Shown: in pieces, positions 8,845 through 17,496 of the stretch
Position numbering within the stretch: the first letter of the stretch is position 1
How the letters are laid out: every line of letters begins with the position of its first letter
NCBI GenBank assembly: GCA_009772925.1
Contig: WOUQ01000004.1
Location: forward strand, 82,592-146,591
From: a bacterium
Lineage (GTDB): Bacteria; Pseudomonadota; Gammaproteobacteria; Burkholderiales; Thiobacillaceae
Reading direction: 5' to 3'
Length of the DNA: 64,000 bases
Translations under genes and position numbers: made by a program
The notes under the pieces: generated by a model
What the model was told of the DNA's origin: nothing
Seen by the model: the letters and a program-made list of their open reading frames with translations, nothing else
Databases searched by the model: none

Positions 8845-9321
8845 CTAGCGGGTTGCGCTCAGCCGCCGGTCGGCGTAGCGGTTGCGGGCCAGTTCGGCAA
8901 GGTCCGGCGGCATGGCTTTCAAGTTGCGCTGGATTTCCTGCTCGCCCAGGCGGTGCCCGTATTCCTTGGCCAGACAGAACCAGTGATGCGCGGCCATGCG
9001 GTCCTGCCGGTCGCCCTTGCGATGCAGGAACAACTGGCCGAGGGCGTAATAGGCGTCAGCGAAGCCCTGATCGGCGGAGCGGGCATACCAGTACGCGGCA
9101 AGCAGGTCGTCCCGCTCCACGCCCTGGCCCTCTTCGTGGAGCAGGCCCAGCATGTACTGGGCTTCGCGGTCGCCCCGCTCGGCCAATACCCTGAATTCGC
9201 GCGCGGCCTTGTCGTAGTCGCCGCTGGAGTAGGCGCTCATGCCCGCGTCCACACCGGCGTGGGCGAGCGCCGCGACGGACAGCAGCAGGCAGGTGAGAAG
9301 GAAGCGAACGTGTACGCGCAT
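8845..9321 (-). CDS. Exported Sel1-repeat (TPR-like) protein
   Basis: This 158-residue protein has a Sec signal peptide (hydrophobic FLLTCLLLSVAALAHA, cleavage after AHA) and at least three Sel1-like helix pairs, including REAQYMLGLLHEEGQGVERD and FADAYYALGQLFL. Sel1 proteins act as scaffolds in periplasmic or signalling complexes; no partner is evident. I chose ATG 9321 over the TTG two codons upstream. The region just upstream (9340-9395) is AT-rich and likely holds its promoter. Confidence 0.85.
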   Translation of the reverse strand: MRVHVRFLLTCLLLSVAALAHAGVDAGMSAYSSGDYDKAAREFRVLAERGDREAQYMLGLLHEEGQGVERDDLLAAYWYARSADQGFADAYYALGQLFLHRKGDRQDRMAAHHWFCLAKEYGHRLGEQEIQRNLKAMPPDLAELARNRYADRRLSATR

Positions 9322-9530
9322 GGTCAATATTCAAGATGTCCTGGAATATTAACGGATGCTTATATATAAACTTTAGAAAAAAATGTTAGCCGGCGAGGAA
9401 AGCTGTCGCGGGTTGCGCAGAGGCAGCGATTTCACCAAGAAGAGGGCGATGGGTTCAGGCCAACCGGGTTGCTGGAGGCGGGCGCCGATGCCGGTTATTT
9501 CTACGCCTATACCGATGCCGGAAGCACGCC
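9322..9530. other. Intergenic region with AT-rich promoter-like stretch
   Basis: This gap lies between the Sel1 gene and the next possible gene. Bases 9340-9385 are strikingly AT-rich for this genome (TATATATAAACTTTAG) and probably carry the minus-strand promoter for the Sel1 gene. The rest has open frames on both strands without ribosome binding sites or recognisable protein signal. Confidence 0.4.
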
Positions 9531-9704
9531 ATGGAAGCCCCGATCCTCCCAGTACCCGAAGCCCCGCCCGCAATCCCAGTCCGGGTACCGTTGCCGCGTG
9601 AGCAGGCAAGAACGAACCCCGGGGCATGTCCGCCGTGCATGGATCGCGAGCAGACCGCCCTCCGCGTGGATATCCGCGCCCTGTTCAGAAAATGGGGCGA
9701 GTGA
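9531..9704 (+). CDS. Possible 57-residue hypothetical protein
   Basis: This short plus-strand frame (start MEAPILPVPEAPPAIPV) follows GGAAG with 6-base spacing. The N-terminal half is Pro-rich; the C-terminal half is charged and helical (DREQTALRVDIRALFRKWGE) with a CPPC pair between them. I recognise no family. It ends 17 bases before the stop of the convergent moaC remnant. It may be an old or spurious frame; support is the ribosome binding site and plausible composition only. Confidence 0.35.
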   Translation: MEAPILPVPEAPPAIPVRVPLPREQARTNPGACPPCMDREQTALRVDIRALFRKWGE

Positions 9705-9721
9705 GGCGGCATGTGCGCGTA

Positions 9722-10030
9722 TCAGCCGCTTCGCCAGTGTCCCGACTTGCCGCCCAGCTTCTCCAGCAGGCGCACCGATTCGATCACCATGCCGCGATCG
9801 ACGGCCTTGCACATGTCGTAGATGGTGAGCAGGGCGATGCTGGCGGCGGTAAGGGCTTCCATTTCCACACCGGTGCGGCCGACGCATTCGGCCATCGCCG
9901 TGCATTCGATGGCGTGGGCGGTCTCGTCCAGACGGAAATCCACCGTGACGCGGGTGAGGGGGATGGGGTGGCAGAGGGGAATCAGTTCGGCCGTTCGCTT
10001 TGCCGCCATGATGCCGGCCAGGCGCGCGAC
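9722..10030 (-). pseudogene. moaC: moaC 3' remnant (N-terminal third missing)
   Basis: About 100 C-terminal residues of cyclic pyranopterin monophosphate synthase (molybdenum cofactor biosynthesis) are intact, from [13 protein letters not shown] through [27 protein letters not shown] to [14 protein letters not shown]. MoaC is normally about 160 residues; the first third is absent and the frame instead continues into the antisense of a clpB remnant. The break is at about 10020-10030. The retained part shows no internal stop, so the truncation may be recent, but a stable trimeric-dimer MoaC is unlikely without its N-terminus. A full copy may exist elsewhere in the genome. Confidence 0.85.
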
Positions 10031-10384
10031 GACAACCAGGTCATCAAGCTGGCCGTGATGGGCGAGGTGGTGGTGTTCCACAGCCTAGGCGAAGCCCACA
10101 TCGCCAACATCGCCCGCATCCAGTTGCACTACCTGGAGAAGTGCGTCGCCCAGATGGACATGAAACTGGAAGTCAGCGAGGCCGCCATGCTGCAACTGGC
10201 CAAGGAAGGTTTCGACCTGGTGTTCGGCGCCCGACTCCTGAAGCGCGCCACCCAGCATCGGATCGAGAACCCGCTCGCCAAGGAAATCCTGTCAGGCCGC
10301 TTCGCCCCCAAGGACATCATCCGCGTGGACGTGGTGGACGGCCGCATCGAGTTCCAGCAGGTGATGGAGGCGGAGGTGGTGTGA
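10026..10384 (+). pseudogene. clpB: clpB 3' remnant with internal deletion
   Basis: The frame encodes the ClpB C-terminal domain (GEAHIANIARIQLHYLEK, LEVSEAAMLQLAKEGFDLVF, IENPLAKEILSGRFAPKDII) but begins mid-protein at [14 protein letters not shown] and then jumps straight to VVFHSLGE. The roughly 15 residues normally between them (the FRPEFINRIDE block) are missing. The sensor-2 motif GARPLKRAIQ reads GARLLKRATQ. ClpB is normally about 860 residues, so this is a decayed fragment, not a gene. Its 5' edge abuts the 5' edge of the moaC remnant in opposite orientation. Confidence 0.88.
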
Positions 10385-10453
10385 TTCCGGGTGGGTGGGC
10401 TGCTATGCTTGCCGCAACCCTCCCGTCCGGAGGGGCGATGACAAGGTGAACAG

Positions 10454-10678
10454 ATGCGTGTGGTTGGAAATTCACAATGGCGGGAATTCGCGGCAAGCCC
10501 CCAGGAAGCCCTGGAACGGGGCGAACGACTGGATGCCATGACGCGCTTGCCCGGCATGCCTGACTTTCAGCCTCAGGGCCTGTTTCGCGGTTCTCATGCC
10601 TTTTTCGCGGCGATGGATGCGGAGAAGGAACGCCGGCGCCAGGCCTGGTTCCAGCAGCATGCAAAACGACCTGATTGA
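10454..10678 (+). CDS. Small protein paired with a nucleotidyltransferase-like gene
   Basis: This 74-residue soluble, charged protein (start MRVVGNSQWREFAASPQEAL) overlaps the next gene by 20 bases. The overlap and the size ratio resemble two-gene nucleotidyltransferase-type toxin-antitoxin or antitoxin-like modules, in which one partner is a small helical protein. I recognise no named family. Confidence 0.6.
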   Translation: MRVVGNSQWREFAASPQEALERGERLDAMTRLPGMPDFQPQGLFRGSHAFFAAMDAEKERRRQAWFQQHAKRPD

Positions 10679-11123
10679 GGTCTGCCGGGCCCTGCAAGCG
10701 CACGGGGTCCGCTACATTCTGGTGGGGGGGCATGCCGTGCGTCTGAACGGCATCGTGCGCGCCACCGAGGACGTGGGCATCCTGGTTCCCTTCGATACCG
10801 CCAACGGCGTCCGTCTGATCGAAGGTCTGGGCTTTCTGGAATCCGCGCGGGACATCGACCCGGCCTGGTTCAGCCAGGAAGCCAACCAGCCCGACGTGGA
10901 AAACATCCGCGTGGCCGACCGCATCGTCGTCGACATCCTGTTCGCGGTGAACGGCGAGACTTACGACTCCTTGCAGCCCCATGTACGGATATTGGAAGTC
11001 GAGAGTGTCGCCATTCCTGTCCTGGACATCGATGGCCTGCTCAAGGCCAAGACGGATTACCGGGAAAAGGACGTGCTCGACAAGGCCATGCTGAGGCGAT
11101 TGAAGTCGGCCCGGCAGGATTGA
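10659..11123 (+). CDS. Nucleotidyltransferase-fold protein with incomplete active site
   Basis: This 154-residue protein has the polymerase-beta-type signature GGHAVRLNGIVRATEDVGI. In active members the pattern is GG/GS followed by an acid-x-acid pair (typically ATEDVDI); here the second acid is Gly. A third conserved block is VVDILFAVNGETYDSL, and the end (LLKAKTDYREKDVLDKAML) is typical of this DUF6036/AbiEii-like group. Such proteins are toxins, antitoxins or tRNA nucleotidyl-modifying enzymes; loss of one metal-binding Asp suggests inactivity or a binding role. It overlaps the preceding 74-residue gene. Confidence 0.75.
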   Translation: MQNDLIEVCRALQAHGVRYILVGGHAVRLNGIVRATEDVGILVPFDTANGVRLIEGLGFLESARDIDPAWFSQEANQPDVENIRVADRIVVDILFAVNGETYDSLQPHVRILEVESVAIPVLDIDGLLKAKTDYREKDVLDKAMLRRLKSARQD

Positions 11124-11168
11124 AACGCTAGAGGCTTCCGCTACCGAATTCTGGGTGTGCCCCCATCC

Positions 11169-11942
11169 ATGAACAGCCACGCCGCCGCGATCGTCTTTGA
11201 CCAGGTGGAGAAGGATTTTCGCCGCACGGGCAAGGTGATCGCGGGGCTCGATCTGGAGATTCACGCCGGGCAGTTCGTTGCCCTGCTGGGCCCTTCCGGG
11301 TCCGGCAAAACCACCCTTTTGCGCCTCGTGGCGGGACTCGAACAACCGACCCGGGGCGAGGTCCGGGTGCCGGATGCGGCAAGGCGCAACCGTGGCTATG
11401 TTTTCCAGGAGGCCCACCTGATGCCCTGGCGCAGTGTCTTCGCCAATGTGGCCCTGCCCCTGGAAATCCTGGGTCGACCTCGCGAGGAAATCCGCGCACA
11501 GGTCGAAACCTCCCTGGCTCTGGTGGGCCTCGAATCGGCCGGTGCGCTGCTGCCGCACGCCTTGTCCGGGGGCATGAAGATGCGGGTTTCGGTCGCTCGC
11601 GCCCTGGTCTCCAAGCCGAGCCTGCTGCTGCTGGACGAGCCTTTTTCCGCGCTGGACGAGGCCACCCGCTTTCGCCTGGCCACGGAACTTCGCCGCATCT
11701 GGCTGGCGGCGGGCATGACCGTGGTGTTCGTGACCCACTCTCTGGCCGAGGCGGTGTTCGTGGCGGACCGGGCCGTGGTGTTTTCCCAGCGGCCCCTGCG
11801 CATCCTTGCCGACCTGCCCATTCCCCTGGGCGCGGAACGGCCCGACCGGTTGCGGGTGAGTCCCGCCTATGCCGAGCTTCTCGCCCGGGTCTACGAGATC
11901 GTGGCCGAGACTGGCGACGCGCACACTCGGCACGCCACATGA
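11169..11942 (+). CDS. ABC importer ATP-binding protein (SsuB/TauB/ThiZ type)
   Basis: This 257-residue ATPase has Walker A GPSGSGKTT, Q-loop YVFQEAHLMPW, signature LSGGMKMRVSVARAL, Walker B LLLLDEPFSALD and the switch His in VVFVTHSLAEA. The Q-loop MPW wording is typical of the nitrate/sulfonate/taurine and thiamine-precursor importers. It is the first gene of a three-gene operon and overlaps the permease by 4 bases. ATG 11169 was preferred to GTG 11157. No TPP riboswitch motif was seen in the 45 bases before it. Confidence 0.93.
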   Translation: MNSHAAAIVFDQVEKDFRRTGKVIAGLDLEIHAGQFVALLGPSGSGKTTLLRLVAGLEQPTRGEVRVPDAARRNRGYVFQEAHLMPWRSVFANVALPLEILGRPREEIRAQVETSLALVGLESAGALLPHALSGGMKMRVSVARALVSKPSLLLLDEPFSALDEATRFRLATELRRIWLAAGMTVVFVTHSLAEAVFVADRAVVFSQRPLRILADLPIPLGAERPDRLRVSPAYAELLARVYEIVAETGDAHTRHAT

Positions 11943-12697
11943 TCAGCCCCTTGCGCCTGTTCGCTCCCCTGATCCTGTTCGCCGTGGTGGTCACCCTGCT
12001 GGAAGCGCTGAGCCAGTCGGGCATCGCGCCCCGCTATCTGCTGCCGCCCCCGAGCGAAGTCTGGGCCACCTTGCGCGGCGATGCGCGTGAATATCTGCGG
12101 GCCGCAACCATCACGCTTACCGAGGCTGGTCTCGGCCTGTTGCTGTCCTTCCTGGTGGGCAATGGCCTTGCCATCCTGATGTCCGTCTCCCGCTGGCTGA
12201 GTGCCGCCCTGCAGCCTTACGCGGTCTTCTTTCAGACGGTTCCCCTCATCGCCATCGCCCCCCTCCTGGTGATCTGGTTCGGCTATGGCATCCCCACAGT
12301 CGTGGTCGCCGCCTTCATCGTTTCGGTCTTCCCGGTCATCGTCAACACCCTGGCCGGTTGTCGCGCCGTCGAGCCAGCCTTGCGCGACCTGTTCCGGCTC
12401 TACGGTGCAAGCCGATTCCAGACCCTGACGAAACTCACCCTCCCCCATGCCATTCCGAACATGGTGACCGGTCTGCGTATCGCCGCGGGACTGGCCATGA
12501 TCGGCGCCATCGTCGGCGAATTCATTGCCGGCGGCGGCTTGGGGGGACTCATCGATGCGGCCCGCACCCAGCAGCGCCTGGACAAGGTCTTCGCCGCCGT
12601 GCTCCTGGCTTCCCTGGCGGGGGTGCTGATGGTGGGCCTGGTCAACCTCTCGGCACGGGTGTTCGTGGGCCGCTGGCGGGAACCGGGGACCGACTGA
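11939..12697 (+). CDS. ABC importer permease (SsuC/ThiX type)
   Basis: This 252-residue integral membrane protein has about six membrane segments and the EAA loop RDLFRLYGASRFQTLTKLTL followed by P-A-I-P. It belongs to the binding-protein-dependent transport family of the nitrate/taurine/sulfonate group (LLPPPSEVW near the N-terminus is characteristic). It overlaps the ATPase by 4 bases and precedes the binding protein by 10 bases, so the three form one operon. Confidence 0.92.
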   Translation: MISPLRLFAPLILFAVVVTLLEALSQSGIAPRYLLPPPSEVWATLRGDAREYLRAATITLTEAGLGLLLSFLVGNGLAILMSVSRWLSAALQPYAVFFQTVPLIAIAPLLVIWFGYGIPTVVVAAFIVSVFPVIVNTLAGCRAVEPALRDLFRLYGASRFQTLTKLTLPHAIPNMVTGLRIAAGLAMIGAIVGEFIAGGGLGGLIDAARTQQRLDKVFAAVLLASLAGVLMVGLVNLSARVFVGRWREPGTD

Positions 12698-12707
12698 GGC
12701 AAGCCGC

Positions 12708-13691
12708 ATGAACGACTTCCTGGTCCATGGGCATCGCCTGCGCCACCTCCTCCTGACGGCCGTGGTCCTGTTCCTGCTGGCCTCCTGCCACGGCTGCGCT
12801 CCGCAACAATCCGAGCGGGTACGCCTCGGCCTCAACTGGAAAGCCGAACCGGAGTTCGGTGGCTTCTATGCCGCCCAGGTCAAGGGACTTTACCAGGCCC
12901 ACGGCCTGGATGTGCAGATCATCGAGGGCGCGGCCAATGCCCCGGTGCTGCCCATGGTGGCCGCGGGTCAACTGGATTTCGGCATCGCCACCGGCCTGGA
13001 GGTGCTCGCCGCGCGGCAAAGAGGCGCCGATATCGTCGCCCTCTTTTCCGTGTACCAGAAGTCGCCCAATTGCCTGATGGTGCGGGCGTCGTCCAGCATC
13101 CGTTCCATCGCCGAGCTGATGCGCTCCGGTTACGACGTGGCGGTGGGACCCGGCCAGCTCTACGTGGAGTACCTCCAGCGCAAGTATCACCCCGTCAATG
13201 TGCGCTGGGTTCCCTATCTGGGCGGGGTCAGCGGTTTGCTGGGCAATCCGCGCCTTGCGCAGCAGTGCTTCGTCGGCTCCGAACCCGAACTGGCCCGCGC
13301 CAGGGGCGTGCCGACGCGCGTCTTTGTTGTGGCGGACGAGGGCGTGGACAACATCAGTGCCTTGCTGGTGACGCGCGGGCAGTTGCTCCGGGAGAACCAG
13401 GAACTGGTGCGCCGCATGCTGGCCGCCATTGGCCTCGGATGGCGGGATTACCTGGCGGACCCCGCCCCCACGCACGCCCTGATCGCCCGGCTCAACCCCG
13501 CCATGAGTCTGTCCATACTGGACACCATGCTGCGCGAGCAACGCCCCTTCATGCTGGGGGATGCGACCGGATTCGAGCGCCTGGGTCGGCTGGAGCCGGC
13601 CATGTGGGAGCGGCTGCAAGGGCACATGCTGGATTTCGGCAGCCTGGATAAGCCTATCGATCTGCGTTCCGCTTATCGCGAATATCCCTGA
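12708..13691 (+). CDS. NMT1/THI5-like substrate-binding lipoprotein
   Basis: This 327-residue protein has a lipoprotein-type signal (LFLLASCHGC) and the NMT1/THI5-like fold: VRLGLNWKAEPEFGGFYAAQ, KGLYQAHGLDVQIIEGAANA, VAAGQLDFGIATGLEV. Family members bind thiamine pyrimidine precursors, riboflavin, or aliphatic sulfonates and nitrate. The GGFYAAQxKGLYxxxGLDV wording is closest to the thiamine-precursor/riboflavin branch, but this is inference; no thiamine gene or riboswitch is nearby. It completes an importer with the two genes upstream. Confidence 0.85.
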   Translation: MNDFLVHGHRLRHLLLTAVVLFLLASCHGCAPQQSERVRLGLNWKAEPEFGGFYAAQVKGLYQAHGLDVQIIEGAANAPVLPMVAAGQLDFGIATGLEVLAARQRGADIVALFSVYQKSPNCLMVRASSSIRSIAELMRSGYDVAVGPGQLYVEYLQRKYHPVNVRWVPYLGGVSGLLGNPRLAQQCFVGSEPELARARGVPTRVFVVADEGVDNISALLVTRGQLLRENQELVRRMLAAIGLGWRDYLADPAPTHALIARLNPAMSLSILDTMLREQRPFMLGDATGFERLGRLEPAMWERLQGHMLDFGSLDKPIDLRSAYREYP

Positions 13692-13798
13692 CGCAACGTG
13701 GGAACGCTGCCGGCCGAGGGGCATGACCGACGGCCAGGGCAATACGGCGGACTTCAACCGCATCGACCCGGTGTTTGGGCCCTGCCGGATGCCCCGTC

Positions 13799-15883
13799 TC
13801 AGGTGCCGATGACGCCGCCGTCCTCGCGCGTGATCACCACCGTTGCCGAACGCGGGTAGCGGCCCAGGTTGGGCCAGGTGCCGGTGAGCTTGCCGGCGGC
13901 GAAATCGGCGGCCGAGGTGCTGGCGCCCGGATGCTGGATGTTGACGAACATCGTGCGCTGGTCCGGCGTGGTGATCACGCCGGTGATCTCCTGGCCCAGG
14001 GGGCCGACCAGGAAGCGGCGCAGGTCGCCGCTCACAGGGTCGGCGGCGAGCATCTGGTTGTTGCCGAAGGGCGCGTAGTCGCCGTTGTTCATCACGCTTT
14101 CGCTGATGTCGGTCTGGATCCACAGACGGCCGTCCGGGTCGAACCAGAGTCCGTCCGGGCTGTTGAATATCTGCTCGGCGGCAAGCGGCTTGCCGGCGAA
14201 GCGCGAATCGTCAGGCGGTCCGGCGAGCAGGAAGATGTCCCATTCGAAGCGCGTCGCGGCGGGATCACTGGCCACCCCGTCGCCTGCCTCGCGCCAGCGG
14301 ATGATGTGGCCCCAGCGGCTGTTGACGCGCGGGTTGGCGGCGTCGGCATCCTTGCGGCTGGTGTTGTTGGTCAGTGTGAAATAGACCATGCCGGTCTTCG
14401 GGTCGATGGCGCCCCATTCCGGGCGGTCCATCTTGGTCGCGCCCAGCTTGTCAGCGGCCAGGCGGGTGTTGAGCAGCACATCGGCCTGGCTCTTGAAGCA
14501 GTCGCAGTCCGGCTCTTCGCCCTGGTTGACCGGCTGCGGCACCAGCGGGCCGTGACCCCATTTCAGCGGCAGCCATTCGCCCGTGCCGTCGGCGTTGAAG
14601 CGGGCGACGTAGAGCGTGCCCTCGTCGAGCAGGGCGCCGCTGGCGCTGGCCTTGTGGTAGGACTTGGCGCTGACGAACTTGTAGATGAACTCGTTGCGCG
14701 CGTCGTCACCGGAGTAGCACACCACCGGCTTGCCTTCCACCGCCGGATGAAAGATCACGCCCTCGTGCGCGAAGCGACCGAGATGGGTGCGCTTGACCGG
14801 CACGCTGGCGGCATCGAACGGATCGATTTCCACCACCCAGCCGAAGGTGTTGGGTTCGTTGCGGTAATCCCGGGTGGCGTCGGCGGCCCTGGCGCCGGCG
14901 TCAAAGCGGACGAATTCGTCGGCGCCGTTGTCAGCCTGGTCCCAGGCGTAGCGCGCGGTCTTGGTAGCGACGCCATAGCGCGCCTGCTCGCGTGGGCGTT
15001 CGCCGCGGTTGACGAAGTAGCTGGCCCAGTTTTCCTCGCAGGTCAGATAGGTGTTCCAGGGCGTGACGCCATGCGCGCAGTTGTTCAGCGTGCCGCGCGT
15101 CATCGTGCCGTCCGGGCTGTATCGGGTCTTCACCTTGTCGTCGCCGCGCACCGGGCCGGCGATGGCTATCGGCGTGAGGCCGGTGACGCGGCGGTTGCGC
15201 GCATCGCTCACCACCTTCCAGGCGCCGTCGGCATCGCGCCGAATGCGTAACACGCTGACGCCGTGGCCGTTGAGTTCCTTCAGCACCTCGTCGGCGGCGC
15301 GCTTGCCGTTGGCGTCCAGCGTTACGGCGCTGCGCGTCAGCGCCTGGCCGACGGCGGTGGCGTGCATGAAGCGCGGCTCCACGTATTCGTGGTTCATCAC
15401 CAGCAGGCCGTCCGAAGAACTGCCCCGGTTGGGGTCCTTGCCCTCGATCGGGAAGAAATGCATGCCGTCGTGATGGCTGCCAACCTGCGCGGCCTGGTCG
15501 GCGCCGCTCGCCTTGAGCGGGTCGAACGGCATATCTGTGCCCGACAACGGCGCGCCCGACAGGGGGGTGCCCCACGGTGCCAGCACCTGTACGCGGTAGC
15601 CCTTGGGTACCGTCACCTGATCGGCCGCGCTGGCCGCCACCGGCGCGAAGCCGAGCAAGCTGGCGCGGGCGCCCGAGGTGGCCGCCGTGCTGGTGCCGGC
15701 GAACACTGGCGCGATCGGTGCGAACAGCGCAGCCAGGGAGGCGCCGAGACCGCCCTTGAGCACCGCGCGCCGGCTCAACCGGGCGGCAAGGATGGAATCG
15801 AATCCGATATTTGCGGAATGGTTGCCGAGAGGTTCGTCGCCATCGTCGTGGTCGATGACGCGTGGGGTGTTGTCGGGCTTCAT
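13799..15883 (-). CDS. phoX: PhoX-type Tat-exported phosphatase (DUF839)
   Basis: This 694-residue protein has a twin-arginine signal within residues 36-62 (LSRRAVLKGGLGASLAALFA), preceded by the typical charged PhoX leader. The body carries family landmarks such as LLVMNHEYVEPRFMH, NNCAHGVTPWNTYLTCEENW, GRFAHEGV and WIQTDI, then GVITTPDQRTMFVNIQHPG near the end. PhoX is a calcium/iron-dependent periplasmic alkaline phosphatase, usually induced by phosphate starvation. I could not identify a convincing Pho box upstream. A hairpin at 15923-15946 separates it from the preceding gene. Confidence 0.9.
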   Translation of the reverse strand: MKPDNTPRVIDHDDGDEPLGNHSANIGFDSILAARLSRRAVLKGGLGASLAALFAPIAPVFAGTSTAATSGARASLLGFAPVAASAADQVTVPKGYRVQVLAPWGTPLSGAPLSGTDMPFDPLKASGADQAAQVGSHHDGMHFFPIEGKDPNRGSSSDGLLVMNHEYVEPRFMHATAVGQALTRSAVTLDANGKRAADEVLKELNGHGVSVLRIRRDADGAWKVVSDARNRRVTGLTPIAIAGPVRGDDKVKTRYSPDGTMTRGTLNNCAHGVTPWNTYLTCEENWASYFVNRGERPREQARYGVATKTARYAWDQADNGADEFVRFDAGARAADATRDYRNEPNTFGWVVEIDPFDAASVPVKRTHLGRFAHEGVIFHPAVEGKPVVCYSGDDARNEFIYKFVSAKSYHKASASGALLDEGTLYVARFNADGTGEWLPLKWGHGPLVPQPVNQGEEPDCDCFKSQADVLLNTRLAADKLGATKMDRPEWGAIDPKTGMVYFTLTNNTSRKDADAANPRVNSRWGHIIRWREAGDGVASDPAATRFEWDIFLLAGPPDDSRFAGKPLAAEQIFNSPDGLWFDPDGRLWIQTDISESVMNNGDYAPFGNNQMLAADPVSGDLRRFLVGPLGQEITGVITTPDQRTMFVNIQHPGASTSAADFAAGKLTGTWPNLGRYPRSATVVITREDGGVIGT

Positions 15884-15922
15884 CCGGTGTCCTTGTGTCG
15901 GTTAGCGTGAGCCGCGCACTCT

Positions 15923-15946
15923 ATCCGCGCACTGTTGCGCGCGGAT
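15923..15946. terminator. Hairpin between the DUF4126 gene and phoX
   Basis: Perfect 8-base arms (ATCCGCGC / GCGCGGAT) surround an 8-base loop, 7 bases beyond the stop of the minus-strand DUF4126 gene. There is no T-run on either side, so it may be a weak terminator or a structured phoX leader. Confidence 0.4.
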
Positions 15947-15952
15947 GACGGT

Positions 15953-16633
15953 TCAGGCGTGCCCCCCGTTTTGGCTCCCCCGGCCGAACCTTCCTCTTAC
16001 AGGGCCGCGCCAGAGGCCCCGGACGAAACGCCATGCGTAGAACAACGCCACCATCGCGACCAGCATGAATACCGCCAGCCCGGCGAGAAAGACCAGCGGA
16101 TAGTGGAACAGCGTCCACAGGCCGCCTACCACCACGGCGTCCTCGCCGAGGGAGGCGCCGACGTTGCTCACCGGCTCCGGCGAGGTGTTGATGGCGGCGC
16201 GCACGCCGGACTTGGCCAGGTGGGTGCCGGCGGCCAGACTGCCGCCGAGCAGGGCCATGGCGACCTGCATGGCCGTGCCCTGGTCGACCATCACCGCCGC
16301 CGCCAGGGCGGCGCCGGCGGGAATGCGGATGAAGGTGTGGATGCTGTCCCACAGCGAGTCGACGTAGGGAATCTTGTCGGCGAGGAATTCCACCGCCAGC
16401 AGCAGTCCTGACATGCCCAGCACCAGCGGATGGGCGAGGACATCCAGGCCGCCCGGCAGCTGCACGCCGGCGAAGCGGTCGAGGGCGCCCAGGGTGAACA
16501 CCAGGGCGTACAGGCGTAGGCCGCTGGCCCAGCCGAGGCCGGCGGCGAGGGCGGCGAGCGAGGCCAGGTCCAGAGGCAGGCCGGACCAGTCGAGCAGGGG
16601 GCGCAGGCCGTCGAGGACGGCGCCGGCCTCCAT
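15953..16633 (-). CDS. DUF4126 integral membrane protein
   Basis: This 226-residue membrane protein matches the DUF4126 pattern: GLGWASGLRLYALVFTLGAL, then KIPYVDSLWDSIHTFIRIPAG and LGGSLAAGTHLAKSGVRAAI, with hydrophobic C-terminal segments. Its function is unknown. The start ATG at 16633 shares a base with the TGA of the upstream DUF4349 lipoprotein gene (TGATG), implying coupled translation. Confidence 0.85.
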   Translation of the reverse strand: MEAGAVLDGLRPLLDWSGLPLDLASLAALAAGLGWASGLRLYALVFTLGALDRFAGVQLPGGLDVLAHPLVLGMSGLLLAVEFLADKIPYVDSLWDSIHTFIRIPAGAALAAAVMVDQGTAMQVAMALLGGSLAAGTHLAKSGVRAAINTSPEPVSNVGASLGEDAVVVGGLWTLFHYPLVFLAGLAVFMLVAMVALFYAWRFVRGLWRGPVRGRFGRGSQNGGHA

Positions 16634-17496
16634 CAGGCCGATTCCTTGCGCGCGCGGCGCCAGGCCACCAGCCGGCGCAGCCCTTTCCAGACGCCCCACA
16701 GCACCGGCACGACGATGACCAGCCAGGGCAGGGCCTGGACGATGAACAGCAGCGCCGCCGCCAGGCTGGAGGCGAAGGCCCGGCCGGCGCCGCGCCAGGC
16801 CTCCACCAGCGGCTGCATGGCGCCGGTCTCGCCGAGGCTGGGCTCGGGGCGGTACTCCACGTGCAGCAGGATTTTTTCGGTTTCGTTGGCCAGGACCTTA
16901 CGCTGGGCCGCCATGGCGTCCAGCTCGCCCTGCACGCGGGCCAGCTCACGTTCCGTTTCCAGGATGTCCTTCAGGCTGCCCGCGCGCTTCGCCAGCAGTT
17001 CACGCAGGCGGTCGCGCAGGTCGCCCAGCGTCTTCAGGCGGGCTTCCACGTCCACCACCTGCAGGGTCTTGTCCTCCCGTTCCACGCGCCGCTCTTTGAC
17101 CTCCGGACCGCTCATGGCGCCCAGCAGCTTCTCGGCGCTGGCGCGGCCGACGCGCAACTGCAGGGCGGCGCTGACCGGACTGTGGGCCGACTTGCTGAGG
17201 GCCGCATGCAGCACTTCGCAGTCCTGTCTGCACAGGGCGATGTGCGCCTGCCAGCGCGTCTCGATGGCCTTTTCCGGCAGTTCGAACACCCAGAACTGAC
17301 GTTCGGCCAGATAGCGCGGTGTGGCGGCATCGGGGGCAGCCTGCGCAGCGCCGGCTTCCGCCATCGCCTGGTCCATGGCCAAGGGGACCGGCGCGGCCAT
17401 GCGCAGGGATGCCGGCGCAGCCGCCTCCTGGTGGACGGGTTCTCCGCAGGCGGCAAGGATGAATGAGAGGGCGAGAATTGCGGCGCGGGCGTTCAC
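16633..17496 (-). CDS. DUF4349 lipoprotein
   Basis: This 287-residue protein has a lipobox (LSFILAACG), a DUF4349 region with a LQLRVGRASAEKLL strand, a long coiled coil (about 135-215: LETERELARVQGELDAM) and a C-terminal membrane helix (LFIVQALPWLVIVVPVLWGV) ended by Arg/Lys. The GTG start at 17496 follows GGAGG at 5-base spacing, better than the upstream ATG at 17514. It heads an operon with the DUF4126 gene. Confidence 0.85.
   Translation of the reverse strand: MNARAAILALSFILAACGEPVHQEAAAPASLRMAAPVPLAMDQAMAEAGAAQAAPDAATPRYLAERQFWVFELPEKAIETRWQAHIALCRQDCEVLHAALSKSAHSPVSAALQLRVGRASAEKLLGAMSGPEVKERRVEREDKTLQVVDVEARLKTLGDLRDRLRELLAKRAGSLKDILETERELARVQGELDAMAAQRKVLANETEKILLHVEYRPEPSLGETGAMQPLVEAWRGAGRAFASSLAAALLFIVQALPWLVIVVPVLWGVWKGLRRLVAWRRARKESA

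Noticed and set aside
11101-11168. TPP riboswitch expected before a thiamine-precursor importer
   Set aside because: Neither the CTGAGA nor the ACCTGA core is present; the leader is too short.
13692-13798. Short plus-strand frame (start MTDGQGNTADFNR) between the importer and phoX
   Set aside because: Only about 29 codons, no ribosome binding site and no recognisable match; could be a remnant but is unsupported.
15884-15952. Pho box upstream of phoX
   Set aside because: A single CGTCAT-like half site occurs, without a properly spaced second half.
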